Assembly: GCF_016918035.1 (NCBI RefSeq)
Contig: NZ_JAERWK010000021.1
Coordinates: 62,001-126,000 of the forward strand
DNA from: Nakamurella leprariae
GTDB lineage: Bacteria > Actinomycetota > Actinomycetes > Mycobacteriales > Nakamurellaceae
Reading direction: 5' to 3'
Length of the DNA stretch: 64,000 bases
This document shows positions 17,302 through 27,963 of this stretch, one piece after another. Both the position numbers and the translations under genes were made by a program. Under the pieces are notes generated by a model that was given only the letters and a program-made list of their open reading frames with translations, had not been told where the DNA came from and did no database searches. The first letter of the stretch is position 1; every line of letters begins with the position of its first letter.

Positions 17302-18194
17302 CAGGACGCGGTCGCCGGGGCGGCCGAGTGGGCCAGGATCGCAGCGGCCATCTGCTCGGCGGTGACCTCGTAGACCGGCGGCTCACCGACCGGCGGCAGC
17401 GGGACGCTGCTGGCGGTGACGATGCTGCCGGCGCCGGTCCGGGGTCCACGCAGGTCGATCCGGCTGAACGACGGCGCGGGACGGCCGCGCAGCGTGCCGG
17501 CGGGCGCGGTGCCGTCGAACGCGTAGGCCACCGCTCCCCCGACCCACAGGAAGGCCGAGCCGAGCACGCTGGCGGCCGGGGCGTGGGTGTGGCCGGCCAG
17601 CACGACCCGCACGTCGGTCCCGGCGATGGCGTCGGTGAAGCGCTGTGCGTCGTGGAAGCCGACGGCCAGGGCCATCTCGCCCTCGGCCGGCACCGGCGGG
17701 TGGTGCACGACCACCACGGTGCCCTCGGGAGCGGGCTCGGCGAGCTGGTCGGCCAGCCAGGTGTACTGCTCCTCGTCGATCCGACCGTGGTGGTGACCCG
17801 GGACGGTGCTGTCCAGGACCAGGATCCGCAGACCGCCGACCATGGTGACGCTGTCCACGCTGCGCTGGCCGGCGTCCGGGTCGTCGAGCAGCTCGGACGA
17901 GAACGCCGACCGCTCATCGTGGTTTCCCATCGCCCAGACCACCTGGGCGCCCATCCGGGCGGCCACCGGCTCGACCACGGCGCGCAGCCGCCGGTAGGCC
18001 TCCGGGACACCGGTGTCGGTGAGGTCGCCGGTCAGCAGGATGGCGTCGGTGGCGGTGCCGCTCGCCTCGGCTGCGTCCAGGATGCGGCGCAGGTTGTCCA
18101 GGCTGTCGACGCTGCCGTGCAGCAGCTCGCCCTCGGCGACGACGTGGGAGTCGGTCAGGTGCAGCAGGTTCCGACTGGGGTTCGCGCTGGTCAT
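17301..18194 (-). CDS. Metallophosphoesterase, CpdA/GpdQ-like
   Basis: The 297-residue calcineurin-like hydrolase has all five metal-binding blocks: LTDSHV near residue 13, LTGDLTDTG, MGNHDE, VVHHPP and LAGHTHAP. The family includes cAMP phosphodiesterase CpdA and glycerophosphodiesterase GpdQ; no signal peptide is seen, so it acts in the cytosol. Its location between a phosphatase and permeases of a UgpABCE-like importer suggests it hydrolyses the imported phosphodiester. Only 2 bases separate it from the phosphatase stop. Confidence 0.87.
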   Translation of the reverse strand: MTSANPSRNLLHLTDSHVVAEGELLHGSVDSLDNLRRILDAAEASGTATDAILLTGDLTDTGVPEAYRRLRAVVEPVAARMGAQVVWAMGNHDERSAFSSELLDDPDAGQRSVDSVTMVGGLRILVLDSTVPGHHHGRIDEEQYTWLADQLAEPAPEGTVVVVHHPPVPAEGEMALAVGFHDAQRFTDAIAGTDVRVVLAGHTHAPAASVLGSAFLWVGGAVAYAFDGTAPAGTLRGRPAPSFSRIDLRGPRTGAGSIVTASSVPLPPVGEPPVYEVTAEQMAAAILAHSAAPATAS

Positions 18195-18196
18195 GG

Positions 18197-18982
18197 TCAG
18201 GCTCCGTTCTCGGCGGGGACGGTCGGGACGGTCGGGTCGGCCACGACCAGGGCAGTGCGCAGGGTGTCGAGTTCCTCGGTGGTCATCCCGTGGTGCCGCA
18301 GGAACGCCTCGGCGGAGCCGTGGTCGTCCCGCAGGGTCTGCAGCACCGTGGTCATCACGTCCGCCGGGCTCTCCCGGTAGATGGCGTGCAGCAGGGTGCG
18401 CCCGTGGGCGTCCAGCTCCTCCGGGACGGGCAGTGCGGCGAAGAGCGCGGCCGGCAGCCGGTCGGCGGTGAGCGCGTAGTCCTGCGCGATCACCCCGTCC
18501 GGTACCCCGACCGCGGCCAGGGTGAGCGCGACGACCACGCCGGTGCGGTCCTTGCCGGCCGCACAGTGCACCAGCGCCGGCAGCGCGCCGGGCCGGGCCA
18601 GCTCGCGGACCGCGGCGGTGAGCGCGGCCCCGCGGTCGGCGAGCATCTCGTGGTACAGCTCGGACAGGGTGGGCAGCGTACGGCCCGCGGCGAAGGCGGA
18701 CACCGCGCCGCCGTAGATGGGCCGGGCCAGCGGGGTCAGGCCGGTGCCGGTCAGCGCGCTGGGCGAGTGGTCCCGCTCGGCGTCCTCCCGCAGGTCGACC
18801 ACCGTGTGCAGGCCGAGATCAGCCAGCACACAGCGCCCCTCGTCGTCCACGGAGTGCAGCCCGCCGGAGCGCAGCAGCACACCCCAGGCGGTGCGGCCCC
18901 CGGCCGCGGGGTAGCCGCCCACGTCCCGGACGTTGAACGCCCCGGGGACGGGCACATCTCGTCGGTCGGCGACGGCGGTCAC
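18197..18982 (-). CDS. Tyrosine-type phosphatase (Y_phosphatase3 family)
   Basis: The 261-residue protein has the signature loop HCAAGKDRTGVV (Cys-x5-Arg) near residue 120. The N-terminal FNVRDVGGYPA is characteristic of the PF13350 family that includes MptpB. These enzymes act on phosphotyrosine, phosphoserine or phosphoinositides. It starts with GTG 18982 overlapping the binding-protein stop by 4 bp, so it is co-translated with an importer. In this setting it may dephosphorylate an imported phosphate ester rather than a protein. Confidence 0.87.
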   Translation of the reverse strand: MTAVADRRDVPVPGAFNVRDVGGYPAAGGRTAWGVLLRSGGLHSVDDEGRCVLADLGLHTVVDLREDAERDHSPSALTGTGLTPLARPIYGGAVSAFAAGRTLPTLSELYHEMLADRGAALTAAVRELARPGALPALVHCAAGKDRTGVVVALTLAAVGVPDGVIAQDYALTADRLPAALFAALPVPEELDAHGRTLLHAIYRESPADVMTTVLQTLRDDHGSAEAFLRHHGMTTEELDTLRTALVVADPTVPTVPAENGA

Positions 18983-20424
18983 GACACCAGCCCCTGGGCG
19001 CGCTCCTGCGACGCCTGCATGGTGGCGGCCGGATCGGCGCCGCGGTAGACGACCTCGGTGGCCGAATCGGTGAGCAGGGTCAGGATCTGGCCGTACTGGT
19101 CACCCGGGTAGGCGACCGTCGGCTCCAGCCGATCCAGCTGCTCGAGGTTCGGCTCGATGAGCGGGTGGGCGGCCGCCCAGGTCTGCAGTCCGTCCGGGTC
19201 GTCGACCAGGCCGACGCGCAGCGGCAGATAGCCGATGCCGCTGGTGATCTCGGTGTAGGCGTGGTCACTGGTCATGTACTTGATGAACTCCCACGCCGCG
19301 GCCTGCTTGGCCGGGTCCTGGGAGAACGAGTACAGCGCCGACCCGGAGTTGGTGGGAACGGCCTCGTGGCCCTCGAAGGCCGGCATCTGCGCGGCGCGCA
19401 GCTCGAAGTGGCCCTCGGCGGCGGCGCTCAGCGCCGACTGCACCGCGCTGGTCTGCAGGAACATGCCGAGCTTGCCGGTCTGGAACGCCTCCTGGGCGTC
19501 GGTGGTGTCCATGTCCGGTGAGGCACCGCTGGTCACCAGGTCCTGCCACATGCCCAGCGCACCGACGGAACCGTCCTCGCCCCAGGCGATGGTGCTGCCG
19601 TCCTCGGCCAGCACCCGGCCGTCGTTGGAGCGGATGACGCCCTGCAGGCACCAATCACCGGCGCCAGAGCCCAGGCACGCGAGGTACCCGCCGTCGGCCT
19701 CAGAGGCCGCGGTGACGGCCAGCGCGTCCTCCTTGAACGCCGCCCAGGTGGTCGGCGGCTGCTCCGGGTCGAGACCGGCCGCCCGGAACAGGTCGGCGTT
19801 GTACCAGAGCACCGGGGTGGAGAACACGTAGGGCATCCCGTAGGTGTCACCGTCGATGTCGCCCATGGCACGGGTCTTCTCGTGGAACGGGTGCTGTCCG
19901 TCGGAGCCGTCGAACTGGGTGGTGACCGCCTCGTCCCCGAAGACCTGGTTGAAGTTCACCGCGCCGAGCGACTCGGCTGCGAACCGACGATCGCCGAACC
20001 CGAGCTGGGCGACGTCCGGCGGGTTCCCAGCCACCAGCTGCTGCTGGACACTGCCGGTCAGGTTGGCCAGGCCGCCCTGCGGGGCCTGGGCGGTCACGTC
20101 GATGTCGGGGTGCTCGGCCTCGAAGTCGGCGACCAGGCCGTTGATGGTGTCCGTCCACGGCCCGGCGTTGAGCAGGTTGTAGGTCTCGAAGGTGATGGTG
20201 ACCGGCTCGCCGGGCGTCAGCGTGGGCGCGGCACCGGCGGTACCACTGCCGCTTCCGCCGCCGGCCGCCGCGTCGGTGGTGGCGTCGCTGGTGGCGCCGC
20301 CGCAGGCGGTGAGGGTCAGGCCGACGGCGAGAGCCAGCGCGACCAGCGCGGTCCGCGTGGACCTGGTGCCGAGGCGAGGGCCGGTCACCGCCCGGCGGGG
20401 CCGGAGGGAGGAGGGGATCGACAT
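18979..20424 (-). CDS. Extracellular solute-binding lipoprotein, UgpB/MalE-like
   Basis: The 481-residue family 1 binding protein has a twin-Arg-free lipoprotein signal (ALALAVGLTLTACGG, Cys near 41). Cluster D/B features follow: LVADFEAEHPDIDV, VAGNPPDVAQLGFGDRR, YGMPYVFSTPVLWYNADLF and TWAAFKEDALAV. It captures an unknown solute outside the cell for the permeases at 15255-17301. It lies 28 bases downstream of the ATPase gene. UgpB-like similarity plus the two phosphoesterases nearby suggests a phosphorylated ligand. Confidence 0.87.
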   Translation of the reverse strand: MSIPSSLRPRRAVTGPRLGTRSTRTALVALALAVGLTLTACGGATSDATTDAAAGGGSGSGTAGAAPTLTPGEPVTITFETYNLLNAGPWTDTINGLVADFEAEHPDIDVTAQAPQGGLANLTGSVQQQLVAGNPPDVAQLGFGDRRFAAESLGAVNFNQVFGDEAVTTQFDGSDGQHPFHEKTRAMGDIDGDTYGMPYVFSTPVLWYNADLFRAAGLDPEQPPTTWAAFKEDALAVTAASEADGGYLACLGSGAGDWCLQGVIRSNDGRVLAEDGSTIAWGEDGSVGALGMWQDLVTSGASPDMDTTDAQEAFQTGKLGMFLQTSAVQSALSAAAEGHFELRAAQMPAFEGHEAVPTNSGSALYSFSQDPAKQAAAWEFIKYMTSDHAYTEITSGIGYLPLRVGLVDDPDGLQTWAAAHPLIEPNLEQLDRLEPTVAYPGDQYGQILTLLTDSATEVVYRGADPAATMQASQERAQGLVS

Positions 20425-20452
20425 GCTGGGGGGTCCCTTCAGGTTTCGGGGG

Positions 20453-21622
<1,170 letters not shown>

Positions 21623-21864
21623 GGACGTCTCTCCGTTACTTCAGCGCGCTGTCTCCGCGTCACGTCGTTACGTCGACGACTGTGTCGGCCGCAGGGAACC
21701 GATCGACCCCGCCGAGATGGACGACAGATGACGAGGTGTCGACGGGTCGGCTCGAAGTGATGAGGCGTCGTCACGCACGGTCACCACCACCGCGGCCGGG
21801 TCGCGGGGCGTGAGTTCGACGGGTGGGGTCAGCGTGGTCGGTACCGGCGGCCAGACTGACGGGC

Positions 21865-22299
21865 GTGCGCCTGCATCCCCCCGACTGCCGACACCGGTTC
21901 GCCGACGCCCGCGTGGCCCGGCTGGCTACCGTCACCCCGGACGGCGCGCCGTTCCTCGTGCCGGTGACCGTCGCGGTGCTGGCGGACGACGCCGCCCCGG
22001 CGGGCGCGGCGGTGGTGTTCGCCGTGGACGACAAGCCCAAGCGGACCCGGGAGTTGCGCCGGCTCGAACACCTGGCCGCCGAGCCGCGGGCCGCGTTCCT
22101 GGTCGACAGCTACGACGAGGACTGGTCCCGGTTGTGGTGGGTGCGGGCCGACACGGTGACCACGGTGCTCACCGCTGGACCGCGCCGCGAAGCGGCTCTG
22201 GCCGCGCTGGTCGGGCGGTACCCACAACTGGCCGGCAGCGGCTTCGGCGCCGTGGTGTGGGCGGTCGTGCAGCGCTGGAGCGGCTGGGCCGCGGCATGA
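21865..22299 (+). CDS. PPOX-class F420-dependent oxidoreductase-like protein (TIGR03668 type)
   Basis: The 144-residue split-barrel protein matches the pyridoxamine-phosphate-oxidase-like actinobacterial family: RFADARVARLATVTPDGAPFLVPVT at the start, then VVFAVDDKPKRTRELRRL. These proteins usually bind F420 or FMN. GTG 21865 matches the family length; the frame is open to 21823. The stop overlaps the start of the DMT transporter as ATGA, so the two are coupled. Catalytic substrate is unknown. Confidence 0.8.
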   Translation: MRLHPPDCRHRFADARVARLATVTPDGAPFLVPVTVAVLADDAAPAGAAVVFAVDDKPKRTRELRRLEHLAAEPRAAFLVDSYDEDWSRLWWVRADTVTTVLTAGPRREAALAALVGRYPQLAGSGFGAVVWAVVQRWSGWAAA

Positions 22300-23267
22300 G
22301 TTCCCGCACGGTCGGCCTGCTGGCCATGACGACCGCCCTGGTGTGCTGGACCGGATTCGCGCTGAGCATCCGTGGCATCGGCACCTCGTCGCTGACCCCC
22401 GCGGACGTCGCCGTGCTGCGGTTCGCCGTCCCGCTGCTGGTGCTCTCGCCGTGGATCCCGCGGACCTGGCGCCGGCTGCGCACCGAGCGCCCGCTCGTGG
22501 TGCTGGCGCTGTGCGCGGGCGCCGCCCCGCACTTCGTGGCGTCCGCGATCGGCGGGCACCTGACCAGCGCCGCGCTGGTCGGCAGCGTCATCCCCGGAGT
22601 GGTGCCGCTGTTCGTGGCCGGGCTGGCCTCCCTGATCTGGCGGGTCCGGACCAGCCCGGTGCAGCTGCTCGGGCTGCTGGTGATCGTGGCCGGCGTGGTC
22701 GTCAGTGTGCTGACCGTCGGCAGCGGCGCGCAGGCCGCCGGAGTGGCGGCGCTCGCGGTGGCCGGACTGGCCTGGAGCGTCTACACCCTCGCGCTGCGCG
22801 CCACCGGACTCGACCCGGTCGGCGCCGCCCTCACCGTCTGCACGGCCTGCCTGATCGGCGCGCTGCTGGCCATCGGCATCGGCATCACCCCGTCGCACCT
22901 GTTCCCCGCGACCGCGACGGTCTCCGACGTGGTGCTCTACGGCCTGGTGCAGGGGGTCGGCGTCGGGGTGCTGGCGTCCCTCGGCTACACGATCGCGGTC
23001 CGGCGGCTCGGTGCCGAACCGGCCGCGACGCTGAGTGCCATCAGCCCGGTGCTGGTCACCCTGGCGGCGATCCCGATGTTCGGCGAACGGCCGACCGCGG
23101 CGACGCTGGCCAGCGTGGGCCTGTTCATCGCGGGGGTGCTGGTGTTCAACCTGGCCGGACTCCGGGCCGCCCGCCGCGCCGCCCGGTTCAGGCCGCGCGC
23201 TCCGTTGCCGGAGATGCCCGGCGCCACCGACACAGCAGCAGCGCCGCGCCGGCCGCCGTCGCCGTAG
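22296..23267 (+). CDS. EamA/DMT-family transporter
   Basis: The 323-residue protein has ten hydrophobic helices in two EamA repeats (start MTTALVCWTGFALSIRGIG; second repeat VAALAVAGLAWSVYTLALRA). The C-terminal ~30 residues are Pro/Ala/Arg-rich and cytosolic. It overlaps the PPOX-type gene by 4 bp. It likely exports a small metabolite, but the substrate cannot be predicted. Confidence 0.83.
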   Translation: MSSRTVGLLAMTTALVCWTGFALSIRGIGTSSLTPADVAVLRFAVPLLVLSPWIPRTWRRLRTERPLVVLALCAGAAPHFVASAIGGHLTSAALVGSVIPGVVPLFVAGLASLIWRVRTSPVQLLGLLVIVAGVVVSVLTVGSGAQAAGVAALAVAGLAWSVYTLALRATGLDPVGAALTVCTACLIGALLAIGIGITPSHLFPATATVSDVVLYGLVQGVGVGVLASLGYTIAVRRLGAEPAATLSAISPVLVTLAAIPMFGERPTAATLASVGLFIAGVLVFNLAGLRAARRAARFRPRAPLPEMPGATDTAAAPRRPPSP

Positions 23268-23290
23268 CACTTGATCGCCACGCTCGACTG

Positions 23291-23599
23291 GTGCGGAGGA
23301 TCAGCCAGCGCGAAGTGCGCAACGAGAGCGGGCGGGCCCTGCGCGAACTGCGTGACGGCGAGGAGTTCGAGGTCACCGTCAACGGCGAGAGTTTCGGGAT
23401 CCTCCGCATGAGCCCGCCACCGACCCGACCCCGACGATCCGTGAGCGCCCAGACCTTCCGGGCCTGGTACGACGACGCGCCACTGAGCCGCGAGCACGCT
23501 GAGGACTGGGTCCGGGACATCCGCGAGTCCTTCGACGACGATCCGAACGATCCGTACCAGCGGACGTCTGGGATCGAGGAGCGTTTGACCCGACCGTGA
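23291..23599 (+). CDS. Phd/YefM-family antitoxin
   Basis: The 102-residue protein opens with the prevent-host-death pattern RRISQREVRNESGRALRELR followed by EEFEVTVNGE, a DNA-binding/dimerisation fold, and then an acidic C-terminal tail (DWVRDIRESFDDDPND) that would wrap the toxin. GTG 23291 fits the family start. The stop overlaps the VapC-like gene as GTGA, the usual arrangement. The antitoxin looks intact while its toxin does not. Confidence 0.8.
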   Translation: MRRISQREVRNESGRALRELRDGEEFEVTVNGESFGILRMSPPPTRPRRSVSAQTFRAWYDDAPLSREHAEDWVRDIRESFDDDPNDPYQRTSGIEERLTRP

Positions 23600-23811
23600 G
23601 CGTCCTGATCGACAGCAACGTGCTGGTCAACGGTCTGGTCGTCGAGGGTGCGTCCATCTCGATCCTGACCCTGTTCGAGTTGGCGAGTGGGATCAACGGT
23701 GCCGTCGACCCGGTGGAGCGAGCCGCCAGGCAACGTCGGTTCGACGCTTCCGTCGCGGTCTTCGACCCGTTCCCGGTCTCCCGACGCGTGCTCGAGGTCC
23801 GTGCGCCCTGA
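23596..23811 (+). pseudogene. Degenerate VapC-type PIN-domain toxin
   Basis: The frame encodes only 71 residues against ~130 for VapC. It starts correctly with VLIDSNVLV, which holds the first catalytic Asp, then jumps within ~14 residues to ISILTLFELASGI with the conserved Glu; about 15 residues normally found between are missing. It stops after DPFPVSRRVLEV, before the DALIAA-type acidic residues required for RNase activity. I infer an internal deletion plus C-terminal truncation, leaving a dead toxin beside an intact antitoxin. Confidence 0.7.
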
Positions 23812-23894
23812 CGGTCGAGTGACCAAGCCGGTGATCGCCGACCGGACCGGTTCCCGCCGGGACAGCTGATCACGGCTCGGGGGATGCTGGACCG

Positions 23895-24827
23895 ATGCTC
23901 GCCGAATCGCGCATGGGGCCGGAGACGGCGCCGAAGCCCCCGGGGCCCGCTGACGACGCCGACATCCCCCGGTGGACGGCGGCGCTGGGCCTGCCCGGCC
24001 TGGCCGACGTGCACGTGCACTTCCTGCCCGAGCGGATGCTGCAGAAGGTGTGGGCGGTGTTCGACCACGCGGATGAGCACTACGGCTACCCGTGGCCGAT
24101 CACCTACCGGCTGCCCGAGGACCGCCGGCTGGAGCTGCTGCGGGAGTTCGGCCTGCCGGTGATCCCGGCGCTGACCTATGCGCACAAGCCGGGCATGGCC
24201 CGGTGGCTGAACGAGTGGGGCGCCGAGTTCGCCGCCCGCGTCCCGGACGGGCTGCACTGCGCCACCCTGTATCCGGAACCGGACGTGGCCGAGTACGTCA
24301 CCGAGGCGCTGGACGCCGGCGCCCGGCTGCTCAAGGTGCACATCCAGGTGGGCGGCTTCGCCCCGGACGACCCGCTGCTGGACGAGGCCTGGGCCGAGCT
24401 GGCCCGCCGCCGGGTCCCGGTGGTGCTGCACGCCGGGTCCGGGCCACGGCCCGGTGAGCACACCGGCGCCGACCCGGTGCGCCGGTTGCTGCAGACCCAT
24501 CCGGAGCTGACCCTGGTCATCGCCCACCTGGGGATGCCCGAGTACCACGCCTTCGCCGATCTGGCCGAGGAGTACCCGGGCGTCCACCTGGACACCACCA
24601 TGGCCGCCACCGACTTCACCGAACGCTTCGCGCCACTGCCGCCCGGCTACGTCCAGCGGCTCGGCGTCCTGCGGTCCAAGGTGGTGCTGGGCACCGACTT
24701 CCCGAACATCCCCTACCCGTACGCGCACCAGCTGCAGGCGCTCGCCCGGCTCGGGCTGGGCCGCGACTGGCTGCGCGCCGTGCTGTGGGACAACGGCGCG
24801 CGGCTGCTAGGGCTGCCGCCGAGCTGA
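23895..24827 (+). CDS. Amidohydrolase family protein (TIM-barrel metal-dependent hydrolase)
   Basis: The 310-residue protein has the amidohydrolase_2 landmarks: DVHVHFLP (HxH) near residue 37, LKVHIQVGGF, VVLHAGSGPRPGEHTG, VIAHLGMPEY and VVLGTDFPNI with the metal-binding Asp. Close relatives hydrolyse or decarboxylate aromatic or cyclic compounds. ATG 23895 is the only good start. It stands alone upstream of the fumarase promoter region, so no pathway is indicated. Confidence 0.82.
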   Translation: MLAESRMGPETAPKPPGPADDADIPRWTAALGLPGLADVHVHFLPERMLQKVWAVFDHADEHYGYPWPITYRLPEDRRLELLREFGLPVIPALTYAHKPGMARWLNEWGAEFAARVPDGLHCATLYPEPDVAEYVTEALDAGARLLKVHIQVGGFAPDDPLLDEAWAELARRRVPVVLHAGSGPRPGEHTGADPVRRLLQTHPELTLVIAHLGMPEYHAFADLAEEYPGVHLDTTMAATDFTERFAPLPPGYVQRLGVLRSKVVLGTDFPNIPYPYAHQLQALARLGLGRDWLRAVLWDNGARLLGLPPS

Positions 24828-25106
24828 GCGAGCCGGCCAGGCTGCTGTCCGACCGATCGGTGCCGACCGCGATCGTGGCGGGGGCTGCACGCTGCGCACC
24901 GGCCGTCGGCATCCAGTCCGCCGTCCGGGACCGGCCGTCACCCGAAGGCGTGGCAGTCGCTCAACGCATTGACTTCGCCACTCTCTGTTATCAAACTCTG
25001 CGCGACGAGGTCGCGTCGGACAGGCTCCCGGTGGGCCCGGCCGGGGACGCGCCCCCGCCCAGTCCGCACCGGTCCTCGGTGCCCCCACCCATGGAAGGTC
25101 ACCACC

Positions 25107-26606
25107 ATGACCGTGCAGGACCACGCGCCCGCGCCCAGTTCGGCGACCCAGGCGCCTGCCGACACCGTTCCGGCGATGCGGGACGTGCCCATCGGCCTCG
25201 AGGCCACCGGGACCCGCACCGAGTTCGACAGCATGGGGAAGGTGGAGGTGCCGGCCGATCATTACTGGGGTGCGCAGACGCAGCGGTCGTTGCAGCACTT
25301 CGACATCGGTGGGGACCACATGCCCAAGGAGGTCTACCGGGCGTACGGGTACGTCAAGAAGGCCGCCGCGATCGTGAACAGCCGGGCCGGACGGCTGCCG
25401 CAGTGGAAGGCCGACGCGATCGTCAAGGCGGCCGAGGAGACCATCGCGGGTGACCTGGACGAGCAGTACCCGCTGTTCGTGTGGCAGACCGGGTCCGGCA
25501 CGCAGAGCAACATGAACGTCAACGAGGTGCTCTCGAACCGGGCCATCCAGCTGCTGGGTGGGACCCTGGGCAGCCAGCAGCCGGTCGGCCCGAACGACGA
25601 CGTGAACATGGGCCAGTCCAGCAACGACACGTTCCCGACGGCCATGCACATCGCGGCCATCACCGAGATCGACAGCAAGTTGCTGCCGCGGGTGACCACG
25701 CTGGCCGACGAGCTGGAGCGCAAGGCGATCGAGTGGATGGATGTGGTCAAGATCGGCCGCACCCACCTCGAGGACGCGGTGCCGTTGACCGTCGGCCAGG
25801 AGTGGTCCGGCTACGCCGCCCAGATCCGCTCCTGCATCCAGGAGATCGAGCACAGTCGCGGCGGGCTGCTCGAGCTGGCCGCCGGTGGCACCGCCGTCGG
25901 CACCGGTCTGAACGCCCCCGAGGGGTTCAGTCAGGACATCGCTCTGACCATCGCCGAGTTGACCGGCAAGCAGTTCGTGACCGCTCCGAACAAGTTCGCC
26001 GCGCAGGGGTCGCTGGATGCGATGGTGCGGGCGAGTGCGGCGCTGCGTGGGTTGGCGGTGGCGTTGATGAAGATCGCCAACGACATGCGGTGGTTGGCGT
26101 CGGGTCCGCGCACCGGCTTCGCGGAACTGCTGCTGCCGCAGAACGAGCCGGGCAGCTCGATCATGCCGGGCAAGGTGAACCCGACCCAGTGCGAGGCCAT
26201 GGTCATGATCAGCATCCAGGTGCTGGGTGACGACGCCGCCATCGCGTTCTCCGGCTCCCAGGGCAACTTCGAGCTCAACGCCATGCGCCCGGTGATCATC
26301 AACAACTTCCTGCACTCGGCGCGGATCCTGGGCGACGGTATCGAGAAGTTCGTGAAGTACTCCGTCTCCGGGACCGAGCTGAACCGACCCAAGATCGAGA
26401 GCTACGTGGGCGAGAGCCTGATGCTGGTCACCGCGCTCAGCCCGGTCATCGGTTACCAGAACGCCGCCCACATCGCCGAGAACGCCCTGGCCAACGACCA
26501 GACGCTCAAGCAGGCAGCACTGGCCTCCGGCCACGTCACCGAGCAACAGTTCGACTCCATCGTGGTCCCGGCCGCCCTCGTCGGGCACGGCGTGCAGGGC
26601 GCGTGA
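25107..26606 (+). CDS. fumC: Class II fumarate hydratase
   Basis: The 499-residue protein is a class II fumarase: TGSGTQSNMNVNEV, VNMGQSSNDTFPTAMH, KIGRTHLEDAVPLT and the superfamily signature GSSIMPGKVNPTQCEA. It hydrates fumarate to malate in the TCA cycle. It has a ~30-residue N-terminal extension before the conserved RTEFDSMGKVEVPADHYWG. ATG 25107 follows GGAAGG. It is followed by a ThrE exporter with a 4-bp GTGA overlap, an unusual partner. Confidence 0.93.
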   Translation: MTVQDHAPAPSSATQAPADTVPAMRDVPIGLEATGTRTEFDSMGKVEVPADHYWGAQTQRSLQHFDIGGDHMPKEVYRAYGYVKKAAAIVNSRAGRLPQWKADAIVKAAEETIAGDLDEQYPLFVWQTGSGTQSNMNVNEVLSNRAIQLLGGTLGSQQPVGPNDDVNMGQSSNDTFPTAMHIAAITEIDSKLLPRVTTLADELERKAIEWMDVVKIGRTHLEDAVPLTVGQEWSGYAAQIRSCIQEIEHSRGGLLELAAGGTAVGTGLNAPEGFSQDIALTIAELTGKQFVTAPNKFAAQGSLDAMVRASAALRGLAVALMKIANDMRWLASGPRTGFAELLLPQNEPGSSIMPGKVNPTQCEAMVMISIQVLGDDAAIAFSGSQGNFELNAMRPVIINNFLHSARILGDGIEKFVKYSVSGTELNRPKIESYVGESLMLVTALSPVIGYQNAAHIAENALANDQTLKQAALASGHVTEQQFDSIVVPAALVGHGVQGA

Positions 26607-27943
26607 CCGACGTCGAGCGCCGGGCTCCGGCCGCCTCCGGACCAGGGAATGCAGCGGGGGCGGCACCGCGCCCGGTGCGGACCGATCCGGAGGCGGCCGC
26701 CGACCTGACCGCCGCGGCCGTGGCCGGACTGCTGGCCAACGGCGCCGAGTCCGAGCGGATCGCCGAGCGGGCCGCCCAGGTCGCGGGCGGTGCCGGCGGC
26801 ACGGCCACGGTCACACTCGGCTGGAGCGAGTCGTCGGTGACCACCACGGTGCCCGGTCATCCGCCGGTGGAACGCCGGTTCTCGGCCGCCCCGTCGGTGG
26901 TCGGGATGAACCGCGTGGTGGGCATCGACCATGCGGTGAACGACTTCTCGGGCGGCCGGAAGACCGTCCGGGAGTCGCTGGCGGCGATCGACACCGCCCG
27001 TCGGCAGCCGCTGGCCAACGTCTGGTTGTTCGCCGCGGCCTGCGCGGTCGGCGCGTGCGCCCTGGCGGTGATCTTCGGCATCGACCACTGGCAGGGGCTG
27101 CTGGCCATCGCGGTGTCGGCCGGCCTCGGTGCGTTCGTGCGCCGCGGCATCGGCCGGCTGGGCGGGTCGAACTTCTGGCAGGCCGGGGTGGCGGCGTTCC
27201 TGGCCGGGCTGATCGGTGCTCTGGCCGTCGATCTCGACGTCAGCTCACCCCTGCGGCTCATCGCCGTGTGCCCGTGCATGGTGCTGGTGCCGGGACCGCA
27301 CCTGCTGAACGGCGCGTTCGACCTGGCCGCGGGGCGGATCCCGTTGGGTCTGGCCCGGCTCACCTTCGCCACCGTCACCCTGGTCGCGATCGCGGCCGGC
27401 CTGCTGCTCGGCCTGGCCGCCGGCGGCGCGACGCTGGTCCTCGACCCGGCCGGGCGCGAGATCCCCATCGCTCTGGATGCTCTCGCCGGCGGCGTGGTCG
27501 CCGTCTGCTACGGCGTCTTCTACTCCGCGCCGCTGCGCATCCTGATCTGGCCGTTCCTGGTCGGCGCCGGGGTGCATGCGCTGCGGTGGGTGGCCATCTA
27601 CCACTGGCACGTCGAATCCTGGGTCGGGGCCGGTCTGGCCTGCCTGGTCGCCGGGTTCGTCCTCGTCCCGGTGTCCCGCCGGCTGCAGCTGCCCTTCTCG
27701 GCCATCGGGTTCGCGTCGGTGGTGTCGTTGATGCCCGGGTTGTTGGTGTTCCGCACTCTGGCCGCGTTGTCGATGCTGCAGGACGCGACGGGGGCCCAAG
27801 CCACCGAACTCGTGCAGTCGGCGGTCGACAACGCCAACGTCGCCGCGCTCACCGTGATGGCGATGGCCATCGGGTTCATCGTGCCGACCGCCTGCTACGG
27901 GCTGGTGCAGCGGCTGCGGACCGGCACCCCGGTCTCCTGGTGA
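26603..27943 (+). CDS. ThrE-family threonine/serine exporter
   Basis: The 446-residue protein fuses the two ThrE halves. The N-terminal ThrE domain holds a soluble part with GGTATVTLGWSESSVT and RVVGIDHAVNDFSGG, then five helices; the second domain (ThrE_2) begins near AGGVVAVCYGVFYSAPLRI and ends with SVVSLMPGLLVFRTLAAL. Corynebacterial ThrE exports threonine and serine. GTG 26603 overlaps the fumC stop. Coupling of an amino-acid exporter to fumarase is unexplained. Confidence 0.87.
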   Translation: MTDVERRAPAASGPGNAAGAAPRPVRTDPEAAADLTAAAVAGLLANGAESERIAERAAQVAGGAGGTATVTLGWSESSVTTTVPGHPPVERRFSAAPSVVGMNRVVGIDHAVNDFSGGRKTVRESLAAIDTARRQPLANVWLFAAACAVGACALAVIFGIDHWQGLLAIAVSAGLGAFVRRGIGRLGGSNFWQAGVAAFLAGLIGALAVDLDVSSPLRLIAVCPCMVLVPGPHLLNGAFDLAAGRIPLGLARLTFATVTLVAIAAGLLLGLAAGGATLVLDPAGREIPIALDALAGGVVAVCYGVFYSAPLRILIWPFLVGAGVHALRWVAIYHWHVESWVGAGLACLVAGFVLVPVSRRLQLPFSAIGFASVVSLMPGLLVFRTLAALSMLQDATGAQATELVQSAVDNANVAALTVMAMAIGFIVPTACYGLVQRLRTGTPVSW

Positions 27944-27963
27944 GGCGAGATGGTGAGGCGAGC

